Positions 17,912-26,450 are shown, numbered from the stretch's first letter. The stretch: 64,000 nt of DNA from Scytonema hofmannii PCC 7110 (GCF_000346485.2 NZ_KQ976356.1:70153-134152), one strand, 5' to 3'. The notes: generated from the letters alone by a model not told the origin. Translations and numbers: made by a program.

Positions 17912-17916
17912 TTGAC
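17912..17916. repeat. right target-site duplication TTGAC
   Basis: Matches 10189-10193 and is directly followed by the parA ATG at 17917. Confidence 0.85.
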
Positions 17917-18681
17917 ATGACCAAAATAATCGCTACCGTAAATCAGTCGGGCGGCGTGGGAAAAACAAGTTTAACTCATAACTTGGGATACCACCTTAGC
18001 CAAAAACACCGGGTACTACTTATAGATATGGACCCACAAGCATCACTGACTGCTTTCATGGGACTAGGGGGAGAAAAACTCACGACGGAGCAGAATATTT
18101 ATGGTGCCATTACCGAGCGTGCGCCTCTACATATATGGGATAACCCAATTCATGGGATGTATATAATCCCTACCAATAAAGACTTAGCTGGTACCGAGCG
18201 AGAGATAATGCAAGACATGACAGTCGATAACCGAATGCGACTAAAACTTGTACTTGACGACATACTTGACCAATTTGACTATATTCTTATCGACTGTCCC
18301 CCTTCTTTAGGCTTACTGAGCGTTATGAGCCTCATCGCAGCAACCCATGTCATAATACCTTTACAAACACAATATAAGTGTTACCTCGGTACAAGCGACT
18401 TACTAGGAACAATTGCCCGAATCAAAAAAGGAGGGCATCAAAAATTAGAGATTGCCTGTATCGTTCCAACAATGTATGATGGGCGAAATCTACAAGACGC
18501 GGGTATCTTGGAGGAGGTAAAAAAACAAGTGCAAGGACGAATACATATCACTACCCCCATTCCCAAATCGACTGCCTTCCCAGATGCAACCCAAGCACAC
18601 GTACCACTTGCACTTTACAAAAAAAGCCACCCGGCGGTCAAAATACTCCAAGAAATAGCAAACTATATCACTGAATTATGA
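17917..18681 (+). CDS. parA: ParA partition ATPase
   Basis: A 254-residue Walker-type ParA: MTKIIATVNQSGGVGKTSLT (deviant Walker A with Ser where most ParA have the signature Lys), VLLIDMDPQASLT (Walker A'), then YILIDCPPSLGLLS (Walker B) and ATHVIIPLQTQYK. I chose the ATG at 17917. The ATG at 17905 lies inside the transposon end and would add four foreign residues. The original leader is now stranded at 10096-10193, so the gene must use a promoter in the transposon end or further inside. It overlaps parB by four bases. Confidence 0.93.
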   Translation: MTKIIATVNQSGGVGKTSLTHNLGYHLSQKHRVLLIDMDPQASLTAFMGLGGEKLTTEQNIYGAITERAPLHIWDNPIHGMYIIPTNKDLAGTEREIMQDMTVDNRMRLKLVLDDILDQFDYILIDCPPSLGLLSVMSLIAATHVIIPLQTQYKCYLGTSDLLGTIARIKKGGHQKLEIACIVPTMYDGRNLQDAGILEEVKKQVQGRIHITTPIPKSTAFPDATQAHVPLALYKKSHPAVKILQEIANYITEL

Positions 18682-19598
18682 GCGATCGCACACTAGAAAA
18701 AATGTCCGGTTTGGATGATTTATTTGGGGAACCCGAAGCCAACCTTACACCGCAGGCTACCCTACCAATCGAACAGATTGTTCTTCCCGAATCCCAACCC
18801 CGGCGCTACTTTGACCAAGAAAAACTTGAATCCCTCGCTAATAGTATTAAGGAAGTAGGACTACTAGAACCAATCGTTGTTAGACCTATTGGAGATGACG
18901 CTTACGAACTCATAGCAGGCGAACGACGTCTTAAGGCTTGTAAAATTGCGAAACTAGAAAACATAGCCGTCAACATTATCGAGTGCGATGAAACGAGAGC
19001 AAATCACATCCGCTTAATTGAAAACCTCCAGAGGGAAGACCTAAATCCTGTTGAGGAAACCGAGGGCATTCTTGCGCTATTAGCACTTCGCTTATCAATA
19101 AGTCAAGACGAAATTGTCAAGCTACTCCAAAAGATGGAGAATGAAGCTAAGGGGAAAATTACCCGTAACGTTACGGGTAGTCCTCAAGCAATGCTTGTTG
19201 AAGAGATATTTTCGGCATTAGGACGAATGAAATGGGATTCTTTTGTCCGTAACCGCTTGCCTTTGCTTAGACTTCCTGAAAATATTTTAGTAGCCCTGCG
19301 AAGTGGTGAAATCGAATATACCAAAGCTCGAGCAATAGCTCAGGTCAAATCAGACAGCGATCGTGCTACTATACTGGACAAAGCAATCAAGGATAGTCTT
19401 TCTCTAGAAGAGATAAAAGCCCTTACCAAAACCTGTCAGGGGGAAATTACCACACCAGAAATTCAATTAAAGTACAAAGAGTTAACCAAAAAATTGGGAG
19501 TCTCAAAAGTTTGGGAAAATCCTAAGAAACGGAAGGCTTTAGAAAAATTACTCAACCAAATAGAACAGTTATTAGACGCAGAAACCAGTGCAGACTAA
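18678..19598 (+). CDS. parB: ParB partition DNA-binding protein
   Basis: 306 residues. A ParB/Srx NTPase-type domain is clear: QIVLPESQPRRYFDQEKLESL, GLLEPIVVRP, YELIAGERRLKACK, and NHIRLIENLQREDLNPVEE. A helix-turn-helix region (about 115-190) and a short C-terminal dimerisation helix follow. It binds parS-type sites and stimulates ParA. It is coupled to parA by an ATGA overlap. An 18-base perfect palindrome lies inside the coding sequence at 19161-19178. Confidence 0.93.
   Translation: MSDRTLEKMSGLDDLFGEPEANLTPQATLPIEQIVLPESQPRRYFDQEKLESLANSIKEVGLLEPIVVRPIGDDAYELIAGERRLKACKIAKLENIAVNIIECDETRANHIRLIENLQREDLNPVEETEGILALLALRLSISQDEIVKLLQKMENEAKGKITRNVTGSPQAMLVEEIFSALGRMKWDSFVRNRLPLLRLPENILVALRSGEIEYTKARAIAQVKSDSDRATILDKAIKDSLSLEEIKALTKTCQGEITTPEIQLKYKELTKKLGVSKVWENPKKRKALEKLLNQIEQLLDAETSAD
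19161..19178. promoter_or_regulatory. perfect 18-base palindrome inside parB, candidate parS
   Basis: ACCCGTAACGTTACGGGT is its own reverse complement. parS sites are often palindromes of about this length in or beside parAB. It does not match the common TGTTTCACGTGAAACA chromosomal parS, so the assignment rests on symmetry and position. Confidence 0.5.
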
Positions 19599-19617
19599 GA
19601 ATTTGTTAATTAAAACA

Positions 19618-19780
19618 GAATCCAGAATTCAGAATTCAGAATTCAGAATCAAGAGTATGTGGATTTAGACCCTAACCAATTGTAGACGTCGTGCTAACTG
19701 TCGTTATTTAAACCTTTCTACTCATCCGCCAGTCGCACAGAATTCTGAATTCTGGCTCCTGACTCCTGAGTTCTTCTTGT
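19618..19780. repeat. dispersed GAATTCAG-bounded repeat, copy C
   Basis: Opens with tandem GAATTCA units and closes with GAATTCTGGCTCCTGACTCC in inverted sense. It separates the two parB genes. Confidence 0.65.
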
Positions 19781-19782
19781 TA

Positions 19783-20925
19783 ATGTTTATGAATCCAAGT
19801 AAAAATTCCTCAAATAGCTTTTATGACACGGCTAAAGCTTATATTGAAAGCTCTCAAGCTCTCAATCGTACAATTCATACAGCAATTCATCAGCAAACCG
19901 ATTCGCTTAGGGCAGTTTTAAAAGTTTTAGAGAATAGCAATAATTCAACGATAATTACTTTCTGTACGCAAACAGACAAAACTCTCAACATCACCAATAC
20001 AATTCCTATTACCCAAATAAAATTAGCACCATCCCAACCACGACGGTATTTTGACTCTTGTAAACTACAATCGCTTGTAGCTAGTATCAAAGAAGTAGGA
20101 CTATTAGAACCAATAGTAGTAAGACGTATTGAAGATAACAAATACGAACTAATTGCTGGTGAACGACGGCTCAAGGCTTGTGCGAGCGCAGGTTTAGAAA
20201 ATATAGCAGTCAATATCATCCAATGTGACGATATCACAGCTAATCGCATTCGTTTGATTGAAAACCTTCAAAGAGAAGACCTTAATGTTTTTGAAGAGAC
20301 TATAGGTATTCTGGAGTTACTTGCAGCATTGCTCGAAACTAAGCAGTCAGAAATAGTTTCTATTCTTTACCGAATGCAGGACGAAGAAAAGGGCAAAGTC
20401 ACCCCCGATGTTATGGGGAACTCCAAAAGCCTTACCATAAAGGAGGTATTCTCTAAATTAGGAAAAATAACCTGGCAGTCGTTCGTATCAAATCGACTTC
20501 CCGTACTCAAGCTTAAGGATGATATCAAGGAAGTCCTGTCGAGGGGAGAACTGGAATATACCAAAGCTCTGGCAATATCTAAAATCAAGAATGATGAGAA
20601 ACGGGCTGAAGTATTAAAACAAGCAATTGACGAAAAACTGTCTTTGTCTAAAATTAAGGAGTTGGTAGAAAAGGCTCTACTAGATGAGCCAAAGAAAAAA
20701 GAAAAACCCTTACCTTCAAAAGAAGATGTTATCAGTAGATTAAGCCGATTAAACAAAGCTGCTAAAGATAGCGATATTTGGGATAAACCTAAGGAACTTA
20801 AAGAATTAGTGAAAGCTCTTACCCAAATAGAAAAACTTTTAGCGGGGACAAGAATCCCTTCCGAAGGGGAAGGTAGTTTAATTGAAGACAATGCTCTAGA
20901 ATCGCAGCTTGATGAAGAGGAGTAA
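19783..20925 (+). CDS. second ParB-type protein with N-terminal extension
   Basis: A 380-residue paralogue of the preceding ParB. After about 75 extra residues it repeats the same blocks: SQPRRYFDSCKLQSLVASI, GLLEPIVVRR, YELIAGERRLKAC and NRIRLIENLQREDLNVFEE. The C-terminal third is longer, Lys-rich, and ends in an acidic tail. Strong identity in the NTPase core suggests tandem duplication. The start is taken at the ATG at 19783; ATG at 19789 is an alternative, and no clear Shine-Dalgarno decides. It might bind a different site or form mixed dimers with the first ParB. Confidence 0.85.
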   Translation: MFMNPSKNSSNSFYDTAKAYIESSQALNRTIHTAIHQQTDSLRAVLKVLENSNNSTIITFCTQTDKTLNITNTIPITQIKLAPSQPRRYFDSCKLQSLVASIKEVGLLEPIVVRRIEDNKYELIAGERRLKACASAGLENIAVNIIQCDDITANRIRLIENLQREDLNVFEETIGILELLAALLETKQSEIVSILYRMQDEEKGKVTPDVMGNSKSLTIKEVFSKLGKITWQSFVSNRLPVLKLKDDIKEVLSRGELEYTKALAISKIKNDEKRAEVLKQAIDEKLSLSKIKELVEKALLDEPKKKEKPLPSKEDVISRLSRLNKAAKDSDIWDKPKELKELVKALTQIEKLLAGTRIPSEGEGSLIEDNALESQLDEEE

Positions 20926-20980
20926 ATAAGTGTTGGAAACGATATAGACTACTCCTGTGCTGTCAGAAGATTACTTGATT

Positions 20981-21005
20981 AAAAAACCGCAGAGGACGCA
21001 GAGGA
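20981..21005. repeat. AACCGCAGAGGACGCAGAGG-type dispersed repeat
   Basis: A short purine-rich motif that recurs, inverted, at 21595-21627 and 59060-59085, and again in diverged form at 59100-59126. From memory this family is common between cyanobacterial genes. Confidence 0.55.
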
Positions 21006-21186
21006 AAGAAGAGAAGAAGAGTAGTAATCTTCACCGAAGGGAGTAATCTCAGCGATCGCACATTATCAGAAGCGTGAAAATTCTGGTTTTTGCGATTAAT
21101 TTTTGGTTTATTTTCACTCAACATATGATTAATTAACACTGGCTAACGCCGCAACAGGAGAAATTATAAATAGAGAAACTGTCGAT

Positions 21187-21459
21187 ATGAAATTTCACTT
21201 TCAAGTTTGCGGTATCTGGATATCCAACGCTTCTGGAAACACCTTTAGACCAGCTATCCAGTTCGTAGATGGAGGATTGCTAATCCGTACCAGCGAATGG
21301 TTAGAAACCAAGATTTGTCGCCGAACAGATGGCAGTTGGTACTGGAACAGTAACCATATTGCTTACTGTCTTGGCAAACATATTGAAGGTAATGAAGAAA
21401 AAGGATATCCAGATACTTGGGAATATGAAGGCTGGTTAGGAAAACACTACTATCTTTAA
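21187..21459 (+). CDS. hypothetical protein, 90 residues
   Basis: A compact Trp/Tyr-rich protein (MKFHFQVCGIWISNASGNTF...WYWNSNHIAYCLGKHIEG...YEGWLGKHYYL). Its composition suggests a small beta-rich fold. GGAGAAATTATAAAT precedes the ATG by about 20 bases. A terminator follows its stop, so it is a single-gene unit. No family recognised. Confidence 0.65.
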   Translation: MKFHFQVCGIWISNASGNTFRPAIQFVDGGLLIRTSEWLETKICRRTDGSWYWNSNHIAYCLGKHIEGNEEKGYPDTWEYEGWLGKHYYL

Positions 21460-21497
21460 AACCACCTCTCATCACTTCTAAAAAATCTACTTCTACA

Positions 21498-21536
21498 AAC
21501 CGCGAGCAATTCAACAAGCTGGCGGTTTTTTATTTA
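21498..21536 (+). terminator. rho-independent terminator
   Basis: Stem AAACCGC / GCGGTTT (21498-21504 and 21523-21529) followed by TTTATTT. Confidence 0.7.
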
Positions 21537-21594
21537 CTACTTACTCATACTAAGTTGCATTCATAGAGAGAATTTTATCTTTCCCTATCTCTTT

Positions 21595-21627
21595 CTCTGT
21601 GTTCTCTGCGTCTCTGCGGTTTTTTAT
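21595..21627. repeat. inverted copy of the AACCGCAGAG repeat
   Basis: CTCTGTGTTCTCTGCGTCTC followed by TGCGGTTTTTT; the same family as 20981, in the opposite sense. Confidence 0.6.
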
Positions 21628-21761
21628 TCTCTAAACGTAACTTGGTACCAATTGTTATTTATTTTTTCTCTACTCAAACTGACATCCTAATTAGTTAGTA
21701 AAAGGCACTTCTGCTGACGCATTTTCCCCCGATAGAAATCTCTTGTATAGAAGATATAATC

Positions 21762-22130
21762 ATGACTGCTAAATCCAAGAAAGTTAGCTTGATTGACGAC
21801 AGCGCAATGGGCATTTTCCAAATTTCTTCCTACAACCAGCGTAAATTCAAAGCAGTTTATTACGCGTTGCAGGAAACATGGGGACAAACCATTCAAGCTC
21901 AGTCCAAAACTAACTGGAATAAAGCCAATTGGGAAGAATTCAAATCTCACTTCTGGGCCACATTTGGTACAGTCGATCATCCCAAATATTCTGTTGAACA
22001 AATAGTTGAGTACTCCATCAAGCACTTCAATAAGGGCTTAGAAGAATTACTCGAAGTCAACAAACGCACTTGGGAAAGACGCGAACGGCTCAAACAGGAA
22101 GCTCTAAAGGCAGAACCAGAAATTATCTAA
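21762..22130 (+). CDS. hypothetical protein, paralogue of the next gene
   Basis: 122 residues. It shares with the following gene the pattern K-V-x-IDDSAM, F-x-x-x-S-(Y/F)-x-x-R-K-(F/Y), W-x-x-F-K-(S/T)-x-F, (T/C)FGT, and a C-terminal helix ending W-E-x-R. It looks like an all-helical soluble protein with a basic C-terminus. A terminator lies just downstream. The conserved IDDSAM start suggests a family spread on cyanobacterial plasmids, but I cannot name it. Confidence 0.7.
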   Translation: MTAKSKKVSLIDDSAMGIFQISSYNQRKFKAVYYALQETWGQTIQAQSKTNWNKANWEEFKSHFWATFGTVDHPKYSVEQIVEYSIKHFNKGLEELLEVNKRTWERRERLKQEALKAEPEII

Positions 22131-22158
22131 TCCTAAATTATCAACTCATTCGTATCAG

Positions 22159-22191
22159 AAATCTCACTCATTCTTGGGTGAGATTTTTTCT
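22159..22191 (+). terminator. rho-independent terminator
   Basis: Nine-base stem AAATCTCAC / GTGAGATTT (22159-22167 and 22178-22186), then TTTCTTT. Confidence 0.8.
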
Positions 22192-22246
22192 TTACAGGGG
22201 TTAACACCCCAAATAAATGAAGTAAATAAGCCACATAGGAGAAATT

Positions 22247-22684
22247 ATGGCTACTAAATCTACTAAAACCAAAGTTGTAACCATCGACGATTCAGCAATG
22301 GAGCAATTCAAAGTTGAATCATTCGACGTGCGGAAATACAACGCAATTTTCTACTCGATTCGTGACCTCTACGGTAAAGAATCGCAACGACAATTAGGGT
22401 CTGACAATTTCGATTGGAAAACCTTCAAAACTCAGTTTGAAATCTGTTTCGGAACTGCTGAAGAACGTCGTTACACCACAGAACAATTGCTAACCTTCGC
22501 GCAAACTAAGTTCAACATGGGTTTGTCAGAACTTCTAGCTTACAACCGTAAATCTTGGGAACTCCGCACTCGTCGGGAACAACAGTACGCCGAAATGGAG
22601 GAAATTAATGTTAAACCATTTCCAGAACTTACTGATTCTCCTGTTGATGACTCCCAAGTACTGGATGAAATGCCCCACTCATAA
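22247..22684 (+). CDS. hypothetical protein, paralogue of the previous gene
   Basis: 145 residues, starting MATKSTKTKVVTIDDSAMEQ, with an AGGAGAAATT ribosome-binding site before the ATG. Aligns along its whole first 110 residues with the 21762 product, then has an extra acidic tail (ELTDSPVDDSQVLDEMPHS). The two genes form a tandem duplication with separate terminators. Function unknown. Confidence 0.72.
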   Translation: MATKSTKTKVVTIDDSAMEQFKVESFDVRKYNAIFYSIRDLYGKESQRQLGSDNFDWKTFKTQFEICFGTAEERRYTTEQLLTFAQTKFNMGLSELLAYNRKSWELRTRREQQYAEMEEINVKPFPELTDSPVDDSQVLDEMPHS

Positions 22685-22862
22685 ACTCTAAAAGAGTCAG
22701 TTAGAACGCAACTGTTTCATGCAGTCAAGTTCTAGCTGATATTTTTTTCACTCAACAAACTACATCTACATTGAGGCAAGATAAATAATTCGTGCTGAAA
22801 ACCAGTTCTATACAGTGGCTTACGCCGTTTTTTGTGAATCAAACATATAGGAAATATAAACT

Positions 22863-23072
22863 ATGATTTACAAAATTTTCGGTATCGCTACATTAGTTGT
22901 TATCAACGGTACAGTTATTGGCTTTTCCTCTGAAGTTGGGCAATGCGGTGTAGTAAGAAGCGACGGTTCTATCTGCCAAAAACTCTCAGGCGGTCAAAGC
23001 GATTGCGAAGCTTTGGGAGGTACGTGGGACTCTAAGAAAAACTGCTGCAAAATCAATAATGTCGGTGGTTAG
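22863..23072 (+). CDS. small secreted cysteine-rich peptide
   Basis: 69 residues. The first 22 (MIYKIFGIATLVVINGTVIG) look like a signal peptide. The mature part has five Cys (QCG, ICQ, DCE, NCC), many Gly and Ser, and would be disulphide-bonded after export. GGAAATATAAACT precedes the ATG and a strong terminator follows. The spacing does not match a bacteriocin family that I know. Possible roles include an exported toxin-like or surface peptide. Confidence 0.55.
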   Translation: MIYKIFGIATLVVINGTVIGFSSEVGQCGVVRSDGSICQKLSGGQSDCEALGGTWDSKKNCCKINNVGG

Positions 23073-23078
23073 TTAATA

Positions 23079-23113
23079 GAAAATGGTTGCATACGCAGCC
23101 GTTTTCTTTTTTT
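23079..23113 (+). terminator. rho-independent terminator
   Basis: Twelve-base stem GAAAATGGTTGC / GCAGCCGTTTTC with a four-base loop and two G-T pairs, then seven T. Confidence 0.85.
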
Positions 23114-23140
23114 AATAAGAAAGAACTCGTGACGTCAGTC

Positions 23141-23280
23141 GCCAGAATTCAGTTGAAGTTAAGCAACTGGATGATGAGTAATGGGTGAAGTCTCCACCAT
23201 GCATCGTAGATTTGGTGGTCAACGATTGGTTGCGGGTCTAAATTCCCAACCAATCGATTCTGATTTCTGACTCCTTCTTC
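23141..23280. repeat. dispersed GAATTCAG-bounded repeat, copy D
   Basis: Begins CCAGAATTCAG and ends GATTCTGATTTCTGACTCC in inverted sense; the interior differs from the other copies. Confidence 0.45.
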
Positions 23281-23345
23281 AAATTAACAATCTAGGAGAA
23301 GATAATCAGCGCTACGGTTGCGCTGATTAATTTTTGGCTCTCAAA

Positions 23346-24620
23346 TTATACTTTCTCGTTGACAGCTATAAATTGGGGGGGAGGACTGGGAAACTCAAAA
23401 CCGTACTGTTGTTTCGTTCCCCCAGACAAACTAGCTGTAGTTGATTGAGTTTGAATTGCTTTAGTAGCTAATAATGAGTTGGAACGTTCGTAACCAGTTA
23501 GCTTATCAAACTGAACAATCATATGCTGGTACAGCGCGTAGACATCAGCCATTCGATTACCCATACCAGTAGAGATTTCATCAGGTATATAGATATCAGC
23601 GTGCCAAGATACTTTCATCCCTTCTTCTCGGAAGTAACTGTCTATCTCTGAACGAATATAATCGGCAGTTCCACCGCAAAAGACTAGTTCTTCAATATCC
23701 TCATCCATTTTTGAGCGCAACCACCTCACAATCGCACGCCAATACTCATCTCTAGCAAGCAATAAAGCCTTGGACATCAACTCGCCATCAAGTTGAATCT
23801 CCTCGCGTTTACGCTTGCGTGAGAGTTTTTGAAGCACTAGGCGATCGCCTCCAGTAGGACTTTGCCCATCGCAACTCGCCCCAGCTTCTACCAACACTTC
23901 GACAATATTAGGACTATCAGGGCTTAATCCCGATACCTTAGAAGTGAAATTGTTTACCAGCCAAGACATCCCAAAATTACTGGTTATTCCCGTACTTGGA
24001 ACGCCACCTCGAACAGTAAAAATACTCGCGTTGCGATAACCAAGCATTACGTACATTGAAGTAGGCATATTCTCGCCTAGCACCTTTTTGCGGTAAAGAA
24101 ATATTCCACTCCCTTCAGAAGCTACATCACAACGCAGCATTTTCACTCGCATTTTACCTGCTGGCGTATCAAACCCCCGAAACGCATTTTTCAAACGAAC
24201 TTGTAATTGTTCGGAGTCTTGCACCTCCCCAGGCGGTAGCAGGATGCTCAAGTAAACTGCAACATCGTTACTTAGGCTCAGTTTTTCCTTCGCCAGCCAG
24301 ATTGCACCACATATCTTGGGGACTGCTAGCTCGTATTTAAGTTCTTTGAGTTGCGATATACCCCCAAACCGATGGCGGGCGAGTTCTCCTAAAGCATAAT
24401 ACTCACCGCTTATTCCTACCCAAGCACGAGAAGAGGGGTTACCTTCTGGTTCAACACTTTCAATCGAAGCCCTAGAGACATCCGCTACTTCTGAGTCAAA
24501 AAGTAAGACCACAGGATTCCCTTCAGGATACTCCTGCGCGATCGCCTTGGTTTTACTTCCACCCATATCTATCGTGATGACTATCTTGTTTAAATCTGGT
24601 TTCTCCTTAGTCTTGGACAT
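23346..24620 (-). CDS. actin-like (ParM-type) ATPase, long form
   Basis: 424 residues with an actin-fold signature: phosphate-1 ITIDMGGSKTKAIA near residue 14, the adenosine motif LVFCGGTADYI near 310, and an intervening VMLGYRNASIFTVRGG region. Compared with plasmid ParM (about 320-370 residues) it is longer, with a Ser/Thr/Pro-rich tail (SPPPQFIAVNEKV) that could be a partner-binding peptide. It is divergently transcribed from the second ParM-type gene across a 395-base region with repeats. Likely role: filament-forming plasmid segregation. No DNA-binding partner gene follows it directly. Confidence 0.75.
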   Translation of the reverse strand: MSKTKEKPDLNKIVITIDMGGSKTKAIAQEYPEGNPVVLLFDSEVADVSRASIESVEPEGNPSSRAWVGISGEYYALGELARHRFGGISQLKELKYELAVPKICGAIWLAKEKLSLSNDVAVYLSILLPPGEVQDSEQLQVRLKNAFRGFDTPAGKMRVKMLRCDVASEGSGIFLYRKKVLGENMPTSMYVMLGYRNASIFTVRGGVPSTGITSNFGMSWLVNNFTSKVSGLSPDSPNIVEVLVEAGASCDGQSPTGGDRLVLQKLSRKRKREEIQLDGELMSKALLLARDEYWRAIVRWLRSKMDEDIEELVFCGGTADYIRSEIDSYFREEGMKVSWHADIYIPDEISTGMGNRMADVYALYQHMIVQFDKLTGYERSNSLLATKAIQTQSTTASLSGGTKQQYGFEFPSPPPQFIAVNEKV

Positions 24621-24789
24621 ACATGAAGGTTTAAATAAATCTCTACTCTTGCTTACAATTTAACTGTTGCCAGTATTATCTTGGTAGAGGAAAAAGCCTT
24701 CTTTACAACACTATTACTTTGTTTTCGAGAAAATTTTACAATTGTATAACAATAATATTCTTTGTCAGCACCAACAATAGTTTCATCGC

Positions 24790-24925
24790 TCATGGGGTAC
24801 AAGTGGGGGCTAAGCGTATCCCATGGCTTTTTTCTCGAATTTAACCCCTGTATGGGGTATGTATGTGCTATGCTTGGGGTATATTGGATTCGTTGAGCTG
24901 TTGTATCCCACTTAGCCCCCATGAA
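24790..24925. promoter_or_regulatory. repeat-rich region between two actin-like ATPase genes, candidate centromere/operator
   Basis: TGGGGTA occurs at 24793, 24853 and 24875. TGGGGGCTAAG (24804-24814) is inverted at 24911-24921. TATCCCA occurs at 24816 and 24904. Clustered short repeats upstream of parM are the usual form of a parC centromere bound by ParR. Confidence 0.6.
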
Positions 24926-25015
24926 GAAATAATTTGCGATCGCTTATCCAACCCTGTATCTAGAGTACACCGCTTTGACCCAGTATGGGATTTTAAAAAA
25001 CTTTTGCCAAATAAC

Positions 25016-25981
25016 ATGAAGAACATTCACGCGAATCAAAAGATTTTTTGTGCGGGTTTCGACAATGGCTATGGCAGCGTCAAACTGTTGGTCGATGGTT
25101 TTGATGTCGTGCGGATTCCCAGCTACATCTCACGAGAAGACATGGAAGATGTACCCGGTCGAGTTGTTTATAACGGCAACGCTTACACTGTTGGGGAGTC
25201 AGCTTTCCGCACCGGGTACTACTTCGAGCGGAACACTGATAGCAACGTTAACAAAGTTAACAACGCCCTCATCACTTTATTGGGTGCGTTGGCTCATCTA
25301 CCACATCGTAAGACTTGGCACTTAAAGCTGGTGGTCAGCTTGCATGATACTGCTTTGACAAAAGAGTTGTGTCAAATACTCAATGGTGAATATCAACCAA
25401 TGCTCGCTGGTAAACTCTCTGATGTCAGAGTAGAGGTTCTCAAAGTCGTACCTGAAGGTATGGGCGCTCTGTTCGGTAGAAAACTCCCCAAAAGGTTAAC
25501 TGTCGTAGATTTTGGGAATGGTACAACGCTTTATTCTCGTTACTTTCAGGGGAAAAGGGAAGTTCATACTCCCTATGCGGCGGGTGTGGAAGTTCTCATT
25601 GGTGAGATTGCTAAGAAGATGAAACCTCTCAACGGTGGGAAGCTTGGTGATTTATCGAAAATTCGCTTTTGTCTTGAAATGGGACATACCAAGTACAGCC
25701 GCGATATCGACATCAAAGATGTATACACCACTTGTCTTAAAGAGTGGTACGAAAGCTATTTGAAAAAACCAGTCAATCTTGCTCTTGAGGCAAAACACCA
25801 AGGTGATGACATTTGGGCGATTGGCGGCGGTTGCTTACTTCCTGGATTTAAAAAACTGCTTACACAGAATGGGTTTGAAATTCTTGACAACCCAGTAGAG
25901 GCTAATTCTTATGGTCTATTGCAAATGGCTAAAACCATTGGAGCTTCTTCCTCTGCAAGCGCATCTGCTGAAGGTGTGTAA
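25016..25981 (+). CDS. parM: ParM-type actin-like plasmid segregation ATPase
   Basis: From the ATG at 25016 the product is 321 residues. Motifs: FCAGFDNGYGSVKLLVDG (phosphate 1), LTVVDFGNGTTLYSR (phosphate 2) and DIWAIGGGCLLPGFKKLL (adenosine motif), in the order of StbA/ParM proteins. The in-frame upstream extension (24863-25015) overlaps the repeat region and is probably untranslated. A ribbon-helix-helix gene follows, as ParR follows ParM in classical type II systems. ParM filaments push plasmid copies apart. Confidence 0.85.
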   Translation: MKNIHANQKIFCAGFDNGYGSVKLLVDGFDVVRIPSYISREDMEDVPGRVVYNGNAYTVGESAFRTGYYFERNTDSNVNKVNNALITLLGALAHLPHRKTWHLKLVVSLHDTALTKELCQILNGEYQPMLAGKLSDVRVEVLKVVPEGMGALFGRKLPKRLTVVDFGNGTTLYSRYFQGKREVHTPYAAGVEVLIGEIAKKMKPLNGGKLGDLSKIRFCLEMGHTKYSRDIDIKDVYTTCLKEWYESYLKKPVNLALEAKHQGDDIWAIGGGCLLPGFKKLLTQNGFEILDNPVEANSYGLLQMAKTIGASSSASASAEGV

Positions 25982-26064
25982 GTTTTTCGTGGAGGTAACA
26001 CCAAATAACTAATGACTTTTGACAGTTTAAACTAGTTAACTTTATTTGTGCCAACTGACTTAAA

Positions 26065-26367
26065 ATGGTTTCTCAGCAAGACAAAACCCCAGAAAAAGTC
26101 CGAATCAAAGACAGCTACCGCGATCGCATCAATGCTGAATCGCAACGATTGGGTAAAAGTTACCTTGAAACGCTTTACTTTATTGTTGATTGCTACTTTG
26201 CGTTTAAGCAGGGTGTATTACCAGTACAGTCTGTAGCCGTTAACCCCCAATCAACCCCCACAGAACAAAATCTAGCTGCTGTTGATGAGTCAAGTCATAC
26301 CCCACATGACCCCCAAGTTGAGTTGGAAGATAATGAGGAGACTTTTACGCTGGATTGGGAATTGTGA
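26065..26367 (+). CDS. ribbon-helix-helix protein, probable ParR
   Basis: 100 residues. KVRIKDSYRDRINAESQRLG followed by KSYLETLYFIVDCYF reads as a ribbon-helix-helix DNA-binding domain (about 12-52). The remainder is a flexible acidic tail ending EETFTLDWEL. ParR proteins have this plan, with the C-terminal tail contacting ParM. It lies 83 bases after parM on the same strand, so the two are probably cotranscribed. It would bind the repeats at 24790-24925. Confidence 0.65.
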   Translation: MVSQQDKTPEKVRIKDSYRDRINAESQRLGKSYLETLYFIVDCYFAFKQGVLPVQSVAVNPQSTPTEQNLAAVDESSHTPHDPQVELEDNEETFTLDWEL

Positions 26368-26450
26368 ATGACTATAGATCGCCAAATTATTGAGTGATGA
26401 AGCTTCAATACTAATGTTACAGCAATAAGGAAGATTTAGACGAAGTTTTC

